From: Candidatus Cryptobacteroides faecipullorum
Lineage (GTDB): Bacteria > Bacteroidota > Bacteroidia > Bacteroidales > UBA932
DNA length: 39,135 bases
Direction: 5' to 3'
Assembly (NCBI GenBank): GCA_017694885.1
Contig: JADIMH010000047.1
Span: 1-39,135 of the forward strand
Shown here: one piece after another, positions 9,548-18,292 of the stretch
Layout of the letters: each line of letters starts with the position of its first letter
Position numbering within the stretch: position 1 is the stretch's first letter
Translations under genes and position numbers: made by a program
Notes under the pieces: model-generated
The model's input: the letters and a program-made list of their open reading frames with translations, nothing else
Databases searched by the model: none
Told to the model about the DNA's origin: nothing

Positions 9548-10804
9548 TTATTCGATGTTCAGGATGCGGCGGCTGATTCCGGTATTGTCCATCATCCCGG
9601 AGAAGTTTTCGGCGCCTTTCCCTATAGCATATACCGGCACCGGTCCTCCGGCATGTCCTGTAGTTGTCCATCCGATATTGGCTTCATCGTTAAGTTCCTT
9701 GCGCTTCTCCCTGTCGAACTCCAGAGTCTCTTCGGAAGTGTATCCGTCGAATACGTCCCAGTAGATATTGTCTCCTCTTCGCGAGCTTCCTCCCGGTCCT
9801 CCTAAGGCGATTCCGCCAGTTTCATGGTCGGCAGTAACCACAATCAGCGTCTCGTCCGGATGATTACGGTAGAATTCGCATGCTATGCTGACGGCGTCGC
9901 TGAGTTCAATGATGTCATTGACCATCGGCATTGTATTGTTGTCATGTGCGTACCAATCGATCTTGCCTCCCTCACACATGATGAAGAAAGGTTGCCCGTC
10001 TCCCATGAAGTCGAGGCAGGTTGCCAGCATATCCCCGAGGCTCATGTCGCTTGATGCATTTTCTCCGGTTTCATACTCCTCCGCATCCTGTTCCCTGGAA
10101 CTTGGCTGGCACAGAATCATCTGGCCGGCATCTGCCTTACTGCTTTCATATTCGCTTAAGGAAAAGCATACGTCGGCGCCATTCCTTTCGAGGTAGTCTG
10201 TTATCGGCTCCTCTTCATCATTGTCTCCGTAGTAGTCGAGGAAACCGTCTCCTGCGAAGAAGTCGAATCCGCTTTGCGGAATTTCCTGAGAGATGCTGTA
10301 GTATGCGTCCCTGCTCAGGTTGTGCCCGTAAAATGCTGCAGGTGTTGCATGGTTAATCGGCACTGTGGACATGATGCCTATCCTGTAGCCTTCTTTTTTC
10401 AGCTTGTACGTAAAGCTTTCCATACGGTTCCCTTCAGGATCGACGCACAGATATCCGTTATTGGTCTTTTCCCCGCATGAGATGGCAGTGCCGGCTGCCG
10501 AAGAGCAGGTTATGTGTCTGTTTGCAGAATATGTCGTTGCCATCCCGAATACCGGGAATCCGGTAAAGGAAAGATGCTCCCCTCCGATTTCCCCTTTCTT
10601 GTATGAAAGGTATGATTCGGCTGCGGCTACGTTCGATGCTCCCATTCCGTCTCCTATGAACAGGAATATGTATTTCGCCCTGTCTTGCGTGTCATTTTTA
10701 CAAGTACTGCTGCAGCCTTGGCTTACTACTGCCGTCAGGACAAGCAGCAAAAGCGCTTTGCATCCTGTTTTGATCATCTTCATACTCCTGTGCATAAATT
10801 CCAT
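9548..10804 (-). CDS. Alkaline phosphatase (probable lipoprotein)
   Basis: This 418-aa protein has an N-terminal hydrophobic signal ending in AVVSQGC, a plausible but not textbook lipobox that would anchor it in a membrane facing the periplasm or outside. Alkaline phosphatase superfamily motifs are present: metal-binding FLFIGDGMG (about residues 46-54), the catalytic Ser in CSSAAGTAIS (about 100-109), ADHETGGIALGG (about 325-336) and TTGHAGGPVPVYAIG (about 375-389). It hydrolyses phosphomonoesters to release phosphate. A TAAATTTG box sits just upstream. Several in-frame Met codons near the N-terminus make the exact start uncertain. Confidence 0.92.
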   Translation of the reverse strand: MEFMHRSMKMIKTGCKALLLLVLTAVVSQGCSSTCKNDTQDRAKYIFLFIGDGMGASNVAAAESYLSYKKGEIGGEHLSFTGFPVFGMATTYSANRHITCSSAAGTAISCGEKTNNGYLCVDPEGNRMESFTYKLKKEGYRIGIMSTVPINHATPAAFYGHNLSRDAYYSISQEIPQSGFDFFAGDGFLDYYGDNDEEEPITDYLERNGADVCFSLSEYESSKADAGQMILCQPSSREQDAEEYETGENASSDMSLGDMLATCLDFMGDGQPFFIMCEGGKIDWYAHDNNTMPMVNDIIELSDAVSIACEFYRNHPDETLIVVTADHETGGIALGGPGGSSRRGDNIYWDVFDGYTSEETLEFDREKRKELNDEANIGWTTTGHAGGPVPVYAIGKGAENFSGMMDNTGISRRILNIE

Positions 10805-10821
10805 TAATAATTCAAACCCCG

Positions 10822-10829
10822 CAAATTTA
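10822..10829 (-). promoter_or_regulatory. -7 promoter box for the alkaline phosphatase gene
   Basis: On the minus strand TAAATTTG matches TAnnTTTG. It lies 17 bases upstream of the ATG at 10804. No TTTG is seen at normal -33 spacing. Confidence 0.5.
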
Positions 10830-10859
10830 CTCTTTTTCTTTCAATTATGGATAAATTCC

Positions 10860-10896
10860 AAAAAAGAAAAGGCCCCCTTATGGAAGCCTTTTCTTC
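10860..10896 (-). terminator. Rho-independent terminator of the exb operon
   Basis: A perfect 10-bp stem (AAGAAAAGGC at 10865-10874 with GCCTTTTCTT at 10887-10896) is followed on the minus strand by TTTTTT. It lies 20 bases after the stop of the last exbD gene. Confidence 0.85.
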
Positions 10897-10916
10897 AATT
10901 CAATTAGTCGTCTGGA

Positions 10917-11381
10917 TTATTGCGCTTTCCTTGCAGCATACATAATCTTCAATGCCGAGCATTTACGGAGCTCCTGCTTTACGTCAGTAATGATACCCAT
11001 ATTGACATCGCTGTCTGCTTTGATGGATACCGTCATGAACTGACGGTCTGCCTCGCTCTTTGATTCCCTTTCAGCTGCGATGAAATCTCGGATATCATCT
11101 GTAGTCCTGAATGAATCGTTGAGCTGGATACGTGGAGCTGTTCCGTACTGCTGCTGCAAGTATTTGGCTGGAGGTCCGATGCTTATATAAGCAGCGAGGT
11201 CCTTCCTTTCCAGTTTTGCAACTTCACTCGCCTCAGGAAGTTTATACATGACTTTTGACTCAGTTTCCCTCATGTTTGTCGTCACCATAAAGAAGAACAA
11301 CAGCATGAAGACGATATCTGACATAGAGGCCGTTGTAAATGCCGGAACCTCTTTTTTGCCGCCGCGTCCGAATTTTGCCAT
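10917..11381 (-). CDS. exbD: ExbD/TolR family biopolymer transport protein (second copy)
   Basis: This 154-aa protein has a short cytoplasmic N-terminus, a single transmembrane helix beginning SMSDIVFMLLFFFMV (about residues 19-37) that contains the conserved proton-path Asp, and a periplasmic domain. ExbD dimers sit in the ExbB pore and couple proton flow to TonB. It is the last gene of exbB-X-exbD-exbD, starting 16 bases after the other exbD and ending at a strong terminator. The paralogue upstream is diverged in its periplasmic domain, which suggests the two are not simply redundant. Confidence 0.92.
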   Translation of the reverse strand: MAKFGRGGKKEVPAFTTASMSDIVFMLLFFFMVTTNMRETESKVMYKLPEASEVAKLERKDLAAYISIGPPAKYLQQQYGTAPRIQLNDSFRTTDDIRDFIAAERESKSEADRQFMTVSIKADSDVNMGIITDVKQELRKCSALKIMYAARKAQ

Positions 11382-11397
11382 AACTGATCTCCTTTAT

Positions 11398-11973
11398 TTA
11401 TTTTTGTGACACATCCTTAGGTTCTGCCTCAGAAATAAGCTGAGGAACTGCCTCCCTTGCGATTTCCTGCTGTTCTTCCGTGAGGTTTTCATATGCTTTT
11501 CCGTAATTTGCACGGCAGAAGTCTTCACGGATTTCATTGATGGCCTTTACGATTTCATTCTGCACTGCGATATAAGCCTGATAACTGGTACCGCGGTCGT
11601 TCTGAAGTGAAATCACACCCTTTGATACAGGGTACTGGCCAAAGCCTTCAATGTCTTTGACTTCCTTTTCAGGAAGCTTAGGATCATCGTTAGGGTTGAG
11701 GAGGAATTCTTTAATCTTGTCTTTAAGTCTGCTTACATCCATTGGTTCGTTACCAGCAAAAAGTCTGTCCTGAGCGTTTATCCTTACGATAATGATGTTT
11801 CGACGGTTGACTTTCTGATCCTGTACCTCCTGATCCTTTGCAGGCATAGGAGGCAAACGACGCTGCAGTCCTGAATCCTGATTCATGGTTGTCGTCATAA
11901 GGAAGTATGACAACAGCAGGAATGCAATGTCGGCCGATGAGGCTGAATTTAACTCTGGTACTTTTTTAGACAT
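11398..11973 (-). CDS. exbD: ExbD/TolR family biopolymer transport protein (first copy)
   Basis: This 191-aa protein begins PELNSASSADIAFLLLSYFLM, with the conserved Asp near residue 15 inside the single transmembrane helix (about 14-32). The periplasmic part is longer than in the second copy. It carries an insertion-like region around 90-150 (LNPNDDPKLPEKEVKDIEGFGQ, then VSKGVISLQNDRGT) and a helical, acidic C-terminus. It sits between the small membrane protein and the second exbD with 12-16 base gaps, so co-transcription is expected. It is a component of the PMF-driven ExbBD motor. Confidence 0.9.
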   Translation of the reverse strand: MSKKVPELNSASSADIAFLLLSYFLMTTTMNQDSGLQRRLPPMPAKDQEVQDQKVNRRNIIIVRINAQDRLFAGNEPMDVSRLKDKIKEFLLNPNDDPKLPEKEVKDIEGFGQYPVSKGVISLQNDRGTSYQAYIAVQNEIVKAINEIREDFCRANYGKAYENLTEEQQEIAREAVPQLISEAEPKDVSQK

Positions 11974-11985
11974 AACTCTCGGATG

Positions 11986-12408
11986 TTATTTACTGCGGAT
12001 AGCATTTACTACCATACCCAGAATAATAGCAACGATAGATGCGCCGAATACCAGATATGTGATAGTAAGGATTGCGTCTGTATTTCTAAGTGTCGTGAAC
12101 TCAGGCTGCTGGCCTACAAAGCCCTGAGCCGGAGCTCCTTTTGCCGTCAGGAATGCAATAGCAACCACGACAGCTGCACCTACTATTACCAATCCTGTCT
12201 TTATCAGACTCTTCGGATTATTGATGGCTCCCATGATCAGACCGAGAGCGACAATAAGGCCGATTCCGACAATGACCATGACGTATGCCCAACGCAGAAG
12301 GACGTTGACTGAAGCATCATTGAAGCCTACAGCAAACCCCCAAACAGCCAGAGCCGCGCCGATCAGGATCAGTGCAAGAAGTACGTATTTGATTATTTTA
12401 TTGAACAT
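11986..12408 (-). CDS. Small four-helix membrane protein in the exb operon, unknown function
   Basis: This 140-aa protein is almost entirely hydrophobic, with segments near residues 5-25, 36-56, 65-85 and 112-132. No domain was recognised. Its position between exbB and the two exbD genes, with gaps of about 12-14 bases, suggests it is made with the proton channel and may assemble with or assist it. That is inference from position only. Confidence 0.75.
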   Translation of the reverse strand: MFNKIIKYVLLALILIGAALAVWGFAVGFNDASVNVLLRWAYVMVIVGIGLIVALGLIMGAINNPKSLIKTGLVIVGAAVVVAIAFLTAKGAPAQGFVGQQPEFTTLRNTDAILTITYLVFGASIVAIILGMVVNAIRSK

Positions 12409-12422
12409 AATGCTGAATCGGA

Positions 12423-13223
12423 TTATTTATTCTCGTGTTTAACCAGGATATCTACAAGTGAAATTGAAGCGTCTTCCATTTCGATAGAGATGGCGTCAAT
12501 TCTTGAAAGGATGTAGTTGTAGAAAATCTGGAGGATAATAGCCACGATCAAACCGCCGACGGTGGTAATCAAAGCGACCTTCATACCTCCTGCAACGATG
12601 TTAGGGGAAATATCACCGGCAATCTGGATGGCATCGAATGCCTGCACCATACCAACGACTGTTCCCAAGAATCCCAGAGATGTTGCAAGTGAGATGAACA
12701 GGCCGACCCAGGTAAGTCCGTTTTCCATGAGGCTCATCTGTACTGAACCGTAGGAAACGACAGTCTTTTCAACGACTTCGATTCCCTGATCCATACGGAG
12801 GAAACCCTGATAGAAGATACTTGCTACAGGACCGCGGGTGTTGCGGCATACTTCCTTTGCAGCCTCTACTCCGCCTTCTTTGAGGGCTTTTTCGATGTTG
12901 GCAAGAAGTTTCTTGGTGTTTACTTTAGCAAAGCTGAGGTAAAGGATCCTTTCGATACAGATGGCGAGACCGAGGATAAGACACAGGATAATGGTTGTCA
13001 TAAAGCCCGGACCACCCTGGATGAAGTAAGTTTTAAGCTGCTGGTGAAGAGGAACTTCGCCCTGAGTTGCTGCAACGAGTTCAGCCATTGACTGAGGTGC
13101 TGCAGATTCTGTTACCTGCTCAGTAGCAGCTGGTTCTGCTGCTGCCTCGTCCTGAGCTGATGCGTATTGTGCAGAAAAGGCCATCAGGCCGATTACTGCC
13201 AAAAACATGAAAATTTTTTTCAT
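12423..13223 (-). CDS. exbB: MotA/TolQ/ExbB proton channel family protein
   Basis: This 266-aa protein begins with a cleavable-looking signal peptide (about 1-23, ending AQYASA) and an Ala/Glu-rich segment. These precede the ExbB core of three transmembrane regions: about 73-97, a pair entry with GLTWVGLFISLATSLGFLGTVVGMV near 165-190, and GGMKVALITTVGGLIVAIIL near 205-227. The G-rich GLFISLATSLGFLGTVVGM motif is diagnostic. It is the first gene of the exb operon. About 125 AT-rich bases lie upstream; the nearest promoter-like string is TAAATTGC (13314-13321, minus strand), which is not a clean match. It forms the proton channel with ExbD to energise TonB. Confidence 0.93.
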   Translation of the reverse strand: MKKIFMFLAVIGLMAFSAQYASAQDEAAAEPAATEQVTESAAPQSMAELVAATQGEVPLHQQLKTYFIQGGPGFMTTIILCLILGLAICIERILYLSFAKVNTKKLLANIEKALKEGGVEAAKEVCRNTRGPVASIFYQGFLRMDQGIEVVEKTVVSYGSVQMSLMENGLTWVGLFISLATSLGFLGTVVGMVQAFDAIQIAGDISPNIVAGGMKVALITTVGGLIVAIILQIFYNYILSRIDAISIEMEDASISLVDILVKHENK

Positions 13224-13347
13224 AATTGTTTTTGTGTGTTTAATTAATAATGTATTAAATTGTTATAGTTTTCATTAACGGTCTTTTACGGGCTTCCTGC
13301 TCTTTAAAACCGGTGCAATTTAGCAATTAATTTTCATATGGCAATAA

Positions 13348-14400
13348 TTATTTTGATATTTCTCCTCTGAAATTTTTATTCAGAAGACGTTTCACTGTCG
13401 GATTGTCATCGGTCTGGCCGAGGAGAAAGAACAGCTTTCCGAGTGCGCTTTCGGTAGTGCTGTCGTATCCGCTTACTACGCCGGCGTCCAGAAGCGCTTT
13501 GCCGTTGGAGTACAGGTTCATGTCCACGGTCCCGGAAAGGCACTGGGTGACATTGAGGAGAATTTTTCCGGACGAGGCCGCCTGCCGCACGAGGTTTAAG
13601 AACCATTCCTTGCTCGGAGCGTTTCCGCATCCGTATGTTTCCATGATTACGGCCCGTGTCTCCTCTCCGCACAGGATGTTCCTGACTACGTGGGGAGTGA
13701 TGCCTGGGTGTATTTTCAGTATGGATACCCTTGTGTCCAGACTGGTGTGTATGACAAGGTCCGCTTCCCAGTCATCGGGTTTTATGATGAGCGGCGAGTT
13801 GTATTTTATGCTGATGCCTGCTTCTGCAAGCGGAGGCAGGTTTAATGTCCTGAATGCAGTGAAGTTGTCTGAACTGATCTTGCAGGCCCGGTTCCCTCGC
13901 ATGAGCATGTTGTCGAAGTATATGCAGACCTCGGGGACGATCGCATGCCCCTGACTGTCTTTGGCTGCCGCGATTTCTACGGCTGAAACCAGGTTTTCGC
14001 GTCCGTCCGTGCGCGGGATGCCTATCGGAAGCTGGCTTCCTGTGAATATGACAGGCTTGGCCAGATTTTCGAGCATGAAGCTCAGGGCTGATGCCGAGTA
14101 GGCCATGGTGTCTGTTCCGTGAAGGATGACAAATCCGTCGTACATGCGGTATTTTTCCTTGATCAGTCCGGCAAGGCACTGCCATAGACCCGGTTCTACG
14201 TCCGAAGAGTCGATTATGGGATCGAACGTATATGAATCTATTCTGTATGCGAATTTGCGCAGTTCCGGTACTTCTTCCAGAATCTGGCTGAAATCGAACG
14301 GTCTGAGAGTCTGGGTCGAGGGATCCTGCCTCATGCCGATCGTACCTCCGGTGTATATCAGCAGCAGAGAGGCTTTCTTGCTTGTGTCGGTGGATATCAT
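13348..14400 (-). CDS. Type I L-asparaginase
   Basis: This 350-aa cytoplasmic-type asparaginase has YTGGTIGM near residues 16-23 (nucleophile Thr20) and HGTDTMAYSA near 94-103 (Thr96-Asp97). These are the two signature threonine sites of the family. It hydrolyses asparagine to aspartate and ammonia. There is no signal peptide, consistent with a type I enzyme. The ATG overlaps the tatD stop by 4 bases, so the pair is translationally coupled. About 124 AT-rich bases separate its stop from exbB, and no clear hairpin terminator was found there. Confidence 0.93.
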   Translation of the reverse strand: MISTDTSKKASLLLIYTGGTIGMRQDPSTQTLRPFDFSQILEEVPELRKFAYRIDSYTFDPIIDSSDVEPGLWQCLAGLIKEKYRMYDGFVILHGTDTMAYSASALSFMLENLAKPVIFTGSQLPIGIPRTDGRENLVSAVEIAAAKDSQGHAIVPEVCIYFDNMLMRGNRACKISSDNFTAFRTLNLPPLAEAGISIKYNSPLIIKPDDWEADLVIHTSLDTRVSILKIHPGITPHVVRNILCGEETRAVIMETYGCGNAPSKEWFLNLVRQAASSGKILLNVTQCLSGTVDMNLYSNGKALLDAGVVSGYDSTTESALGKLFFLLGQTDDNPTVKRLLNKNFRGEISK

Positions 14401-15164
14401 ATGTTGAACAGTTGTCGTGCGTTGGATGTGGTTGCGGATGCTATTTCTTCTATGCTGAGTCCTTTAAGGTCTGCAAGTTTCCGTGCTATGTACGGGATAT
14501 AGCTGCTTTCGTTCCTGGTCCCTCGTTTCGGTACCGGTGTCAGGTACGGGGAGTCGGTTTCAAGCAGGATGTATTCCAGCGGTATTTCCTTTACGGTTTC
14601 CGCGATGGATGCATTTTTGTATGTGACCACTCCTCCTATGCCTACATACCATCTGCCGTATTTCTGCAGTCTCCGGAACGTTTCAACACTGCCGCTGAAG
14701 GCATGGAATACTCCTCTCATATCAAGATTCCTGCATTTTTCGAGAACATCGAAGATCAGGCCGGTCGCATCTCTGGAATGTATTATTATCGGAAGGTTTT
14801 TCCTGTGGGCCAGGACAATCTGGTATTCAAGCGCATCCTTCTGTTCCTGTATGAACTCTTTCGACCAGTAGCAGTCCATGCCTGTCTCTCCTATGGCGAC
14901 GATTTTCCGGTCCATATACCCTTCCATTTCTTCGATTGCCTTTTTCCATCCGGCACCGACGGATGTCGGATGCAGCCCCAGACACGGGAAAACCGTTCCG
15001 GGAAACCTTTCGGACAGAGAGAACATGTCATCTCTTGAAGTACTGTCAATGTCAGGGAAAACCATTTTTGAGACCCCGGCCTCCAGAGCCCTTTCCACTG
15101 CCTGGGATTCTTCCCCTCTGAACCCTTCTTCGTAAAGGTGGGTATGTGTATCTATGAATTCCAT
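14397..15164 (-). CDS. TatD family metal-dependent hydrolase (DNase)
   Basis: The 255-aa form starting at ATG 15164 begins EFIDTHTHLY, the normal TatD N-terminus. A longer frame reaches a TTG at 15191 that lies inside the promoter box and is rejected. Metal ligands are visible in order: HTH near residue 7, the Glu in IGETGMD (about 90), HSRDA (about 130), HAFSG (about 155) and the Asp in LETDSPYL (about 205). TatD enzymes are Mg-dependent 3'-5' exonucleases or related hydrolases. It is followed by a type I asparaginase gene with a 4-base overlap. Confidence 0.93.
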   Translation of the reverse strand: MEFIDTHTHLYEEGFRGEESQAVERALEAGVSKMVFPDIDSTSRDDMFSLSERFPGTVFPCLGLHPTSVGAGWKKAIEEMEGYMDRKIVAIGETGMDCYWSKEFIQEQKDALEYQIVLAHRKNLPIIIHSRDATGLIFDVLEKCRNLDMRGVFHAFSGSVETFRRLQKYGRWYVGIGGVVTYKNASIAETVKEIPLEYILLETDSPYLTPVPKRGTRNESSYIPYIARKLADLKGLSIEEIASATTSNARQLFNI

Positions 15165-15188
15165 CGGTATGCCCCTTTTGAAATTTTG

Positions 15189-15196
15189 CAAAGTTA
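15189..15196 (-). promoter_or_regulatory. -7 promoter box for tatD
   Basis: TAACTTTG on the minus strand matches TAnnTTTG. It is 24 bases upstream of the tatD ATG and overlaps the short gap after dprA. No matching -33 TTTG was seen. Confidence 0.5.
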
Positions 15197-15200
15197 AGCA

Positions 15201-16364
15201 TTATTTCAGTCTGATGTAGCACCTTTGGAGAAGGTCCGTACTGATTATTCCGTCGGTTTCCAGTAGGACCGTATATTCAAGTACCTCTTTATATGCAAGC
15301 CCGGTAGCCGAAGCCAGTTCTTCAACCGTGATCCCTCTTTGGGATCTGATCTTCAGTACGATTTCCGCCAGTGTGCCGATCCTGTCCTTTCCGTATCTGT
15401 CGCCATAGACCGACCTGAGCGTTTCTTCAGGATCGTCTTTCCGTGCTGTTTCCCTGTATTTCAGACCGATGCTTCTGACGAGCCATTTTTCGGACAGTAT
15501 CGTTTCCGCCGTCTTTTCTTTAATGAGGATATTGCATCCCTGGGAACGGACATCGTCGATCCTTCCGGGAAGTGCATATACGTCTCTTGAATATGAAAAC
15601 GCGAGCCTGGCCGTAAGCATTCCGCCTCCTTTAGATCTGGATTCAATGAGTATGGTCGCCCGGCTTAATCCGGCAATGATGCGGTTCCTTCTGAGAAAAT
15701 TGATCTGCAAAGGCGGTGTCCCTGGAGGATAGTCCGTAATCAGTGCGCATCCGGGGGTAGATGCTATCCGTCGGGCAATTTCCCTGTGCCTGGCAGGATA
15801 GACCGTATCCGTACCGGTAGCCATTACCGCTATGGTAGGGGCCCCGCATTCCAGAGCGGAGGAATGGGCGGTTATGTCTGTCCCGAGAGCCAGCCCGCTT
15901 ACTATGGACGGAACCGGTTCCGAACGGCAGAGGGCGCAGGTTATTTTCCGGCACCATTCCTTTCCATAGTCCGAGATGTCCCTCGTTCCTACAACGGCCA
16001 AAGCCGGAGTCTTCCTGAAAACTTCACCTGGAGGGGAAATGCTCTTTACATACAGACCGACAGGAGGATCTTCGCATTCCTTGAGCATCACGGGATAATC
16101 TTCTGATCCGTAATATGTGAATGAGCAGCCGTTTGCATACAGGGCGTCGAGTTCTTTCCTCGATTCGGTGAGGGTCTTCCCGCTGATCATCCGCCTTGCG
16201 GGCGAGTCCGCTCCGAGGAGCATGTCGAGTTCTTTCCCTCCAAGCCGGAAAATCTCCGAAGCTCCGCCCAGGCTGGAAATCAGTGCAAGTGCGATCTTGG
16301 GTTTGAAGCCGAATATCCTGTTCAGTGCGCAGCAGCACACATCTTCGTCATAGATGCCGTCCAT
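15201..16364 (-). CDS. dprA: DNA-processing protein DprA
   Basis: This 387-aa protein has the DprA Rossmann-like core: VVGTRDISDYG near residues 115-126, SGLALGTDITAHSSALE near 155-171 (the ssDNA-binding SGxAxGxDxxAH signature), and YALPGRIDDVRSQGCNILI near 262-280. A C-terminal winged-helix-like region (QRGITVEELASATGL) follows the core. DprA loads RecA on incoming single-stranded DNA during natural transformation. The 5' leader is very short (about 8 bases) given the TACCTTTG box just upstream. Confidence 0.95.
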   Translation of the reverse strand: MDGIYDEDVCCCALNRIFGFKPKIALALISSLGGASEIFRLGGKELDMLLGADSPARRMISGKTLTESRKELDALYANGCSFTYYGSEDYPVMLKECEDPPVGLYVKSISPPGEVFRKTPALAVVGTRDISDYGKEWCRKITCALCRSEPVPSIVSGLALGTDITAHSSALECGAPTIAVMATGTDTVYPARHREIARRIASTPGCALITDYPPGTPPLQINFLRRNRIIAGLSRATILIESRSKGGGMLTARLAFSYSRDVYALPGRIDDVRSQGCNILIKEKTAETILSEKWLVRSIGLKYRETARKDDPEETLRSVYGDRYGKDRIGTLAEIVLKIRSQRGITVEELASATGLAYKEVLEYTVLLETDGIISTDLLQRCYIRLK

Positions 16365-16377
16365 ACTTTTTTGGGGG

Positions 16378-16385
16378 CAAAGGTA
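16378..16385 (-). promoter_or_regulatory. -7 promoter box for dprA
   Basis: TACCTTTG on the minus strand matches TAnnTTTG and lies 13 bases upstream of the dprA ATG, just after the queA terminator. Confidence 0.5.
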
Positions 16386-16394
16386 TCTGCTATA

Positions 16395-16440
16395 AAAGAA
16401 AAAACCGGCATGCCCGTCGGCTTGCGGGTGCCGGTTTTTC
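16395..16440 (-). terminator. Rho-independent terminator after queA
   Basis: The stem AAAACCGGCA (about 16401-16410) pairs with TGCCGGTTTT (about 16429-16438), with additional inner CCCG/CGGG pairing. On the minus strand it is followed by TTTTTTCTTTT. The + side is also T-rich, so it could work in both directions. Confidence 0.85.
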
Positions 16441-16468
16441 TGTTTTTTATATAATTTTCTCTTTTTTA

Positions 16469-17518
16469 CTATATGATGAGCAGAGCATCTCCATAAGGCC
16501 CGAATTTATAGTCTTCCTTCAGGGCGGTATCATATGCCTTCATGACATTTTCATAACCGCCGAAAGCGGCTACGGACATGAGCATGGTAGAGCACGGCGT
16601 ATGGAAATTCGAGACTATGGCGTCCGGTATGGCGAATCTGTAAGGAGGGAAGATGAATTTGTTCGTCCATCCGTCATAAGGGCGCACTTCATCGTTGGTG
16701 GTGACGTATGTCTCGAGTCCGCGTATTACAGTCACTCCGACTGCCAGCACTTTGTGTTTTTCACGTTTGGTCTTATTGATGAGATCTGCGGTCTCTTCCG
16801 AAATTATGAGCCTTTCGGAATCCATCTTGTGTTTGGACAGATCCTCCACATCTACTGACCGGAAATGTCCGATGCCCATGTGAAGAGTGATGAATGCCTT
16901 ATTGATATCTTTGAGTATCATTCGGTTGAACAGTTCCCGACTGAAGTGCAGTCCTGCAGCGGGAGCCGAAACCGCACCTTCGTGTTCGGCAAATATGGTC
17001 TGGAAGTTTTCGGCATCTTCCGGAGTCACCTTGTCTTTCACCCATTTCGGTACGGGCGTTTCCCCGAGACCGAACAGTGTCGATTTGAAATCCTCATAGG
17101 AACCGTCATAAAGGAAGCGGAGGGTCCTGCCTCGCGAGGTGGTGTTGTCTATAACTTCGGCGACAAGACTTTCATCATCGCCGAAATAGAGCTTGTTGCC
17201 TATCCTTATTTTCCTGGCCGGATCAACGATTACATCCCAAAGTCTCTGTTCCCTGTTCAACTCCCTCAGCAGGAAGACTTCGATATCGGCACCTGTCTTT
17301 TCCTTGTTCCCGTAGAGCCTGGCCGGAAATACCTTGGTGTCGTTGAGTACGAACGTATCCCCTTTTCCGAAATAGTCTATGATGTTTTTGAAAAGCCGGT
17401 GCTCGATTTCCCCTGAATCCTTATGGAGTACCATCAGTTTGCATTCGTCACGCCATCTCGGCGGCTCGGAAGCAATCTTGTCTTTAGTAAGATTGAACTG
17501 GAATTGAGAAAGTTTCAT
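16469..17518 (-). CDS. queA: S-adenosylmethionine:tRNA ribosyltransferase-isomerase
   Basis: This 349-aa protein starts LSQFQFNL and has the QueA signatures [14 protein letters not shown] (about residues 54-67), APAAGLHFS (about 185-193), [15 protein letters not shown] (about 213-227), and the C-terminal PPYRF...[18 protein letters not shown] (about 290-325). It transfers and isomerises the ribosyl group of AdoMet onto preQ1-modified tRNA, giving epoxyqueuosine. No other queuosine genes are in the window, and no preQ1 riboswitch was recognised upstream. Confidence 0.96.
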   Translation of the reverse strand: MKLSQFQFNLTKDKIASEPPRWRDECKLMVLHKDSGEIEHRLFKNIIDYFGKGDTFVLNDTKVFPARLYGNKEKTGADIEVFLLRELNREQRLWDVIVDPARKIRIGNKLYFGDDESLVAEVIDNTTSRGRTLRFLYDGSYEDFKSTLFGLGETPVPKWVKDKVTPEDAENFQTIFAEHEGAVSAPAAGLHFSRELFNRMILKDINKAFITLHMGIGHFRSVDVEDLSKHKMDSERLIISEETADLINKTKREKHKVLAVGVTVIRGLETYVTTNDEVRPYDGWTNKFIFPPYRFAIPDAIVSNFHTPCSTMLMSVAAFGGYENVMKAYDTALKEDYKFGPYGDALLII

Positions 17519-17602
17519 ATATATTAAGGTGTAGATTTGTTAATTACACGCATTACATTATACGATAATTTTAGAATATTGTTTCACTGCATAGGGAAAA
17601 AT

Positions 17603-18214
17603 TCAGATTCTGGCTTCCCTGAATACTTCGGCAATGGACGGATATGTCTTTGTGAGGAACGGCGGGAGGCTCGATTTTGCCACCCATGCGGCCTTGGTTA
17701 TGTCTTCTTCCGTCTGGGGCGTCAGGTCGGTCGGGTCCGTGTAAAGCATGTCGTACCACCATGTGTGCTTCAGATGCCATATCCCGTCACGTCTGTAACA
17801 ATGGTCGGTAATGCATATCAGATCCCTCAGTTCCAACTGGTCGACACCGGTCTCTTCCCGTACTTCCCTCAGCGCTGTCGTCCTGATGTCCTCGCCTTGT
17901 TCCTGGTGGCCTTTGGGCAGATCCCAGAAGCCGTTCCTGCTTATGAGCAGGAAGTCTCCACGTCTGTTGGATACCAGTCCCCCGCCGGCGTTCACTTCCT
18001 TGAATTCGGAGCATATTTTACGGTAGGTGTTTTCTATGTCATCCGTGGGAATATATATTCGCAGCAATGAGCCGGACTGTTCGAACAGATTGATCAGGTC
18101 ATGGATCCCGGATGTTTCTCCGAGGGAGAACCGGATTGCGTTAGGATCGCCCAGAGCCTGTTCTGAAGGGCTGCAGATGATGATGCATCTCTTTTCAAGG
18201 TATATTTTGTGCAT
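17603..18214 (-). CDS. NUDIX hydrolase
   Basis: The 203-aa form starting at ATG 18214 is preferred; a longer frame from 18256 would run through the promoter box. It has an intact Nudix box, G-x5-E-x7-REVREETGV, near residues 115-137, preceded by GFWDLPKGH. The 100-residue N-terminal part (MHKIYLEKRCIIICSPSEQ) is extra relative to a minimal NUDIX domain and is of unknown role. NUDIX enzymes cleave nucleoside diphosphates linked to another group; the substrate cannot be read here. The gene is transcribed divergently from pyrE, and the two promoters overlap. Confidence 0.88.
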   Translation of the reverse strand: MHKIYLEKRCIIICSPSEQALGDPNAIRFSLGETSGIHDLINLFEQSGSLLRIYIPTDDIENTYRKICSEFKEVNAGGGLVSNRRGDFLLISRNGFWDLPKGHQEQGEDIRTTALREVREETGVDQLELRDLICITDHCYRRDGIWHLKHTWWYDMLYTDPTDLTPQTEEDITKAAWVAKSSLPPFLTKTYPSIAEVFREARI

Positions 18215-18239
18215 TTCAATGTTAAATTTCTTAACTTTG
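18206..18239 (+). promoter_or_regulatory. Promoter for pyrE
   Basis: TTTG at 18206-18209 and TAACTTTG at 18232-18239 have a 22-base spacer, slightly long. The leader to the pyrE ATG is about 50 bases. The -33 element lies inside the start region of the divergent NUDIX gene. Confidence 0.6.
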
Positions 18240-18253
18240 CAGGAATATGTCTG

Positions 18254-18261
18254 CAAATATA
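18254..18261 (-). promoter_or_regulatory. -7 promoter box for the NUDIX gene
   Basis: TATATTTG on the minus strand matches TAnnTTTG and gives a leader of about 33 bases to ATG 18214. A TTTG lies further upstream at 18281-18278, but the 16-base spacer is short. Confidence 0.5.
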
Positions 18262-18292
18262 GGTATTATATAGAAATCAAATTTACGTAAAT

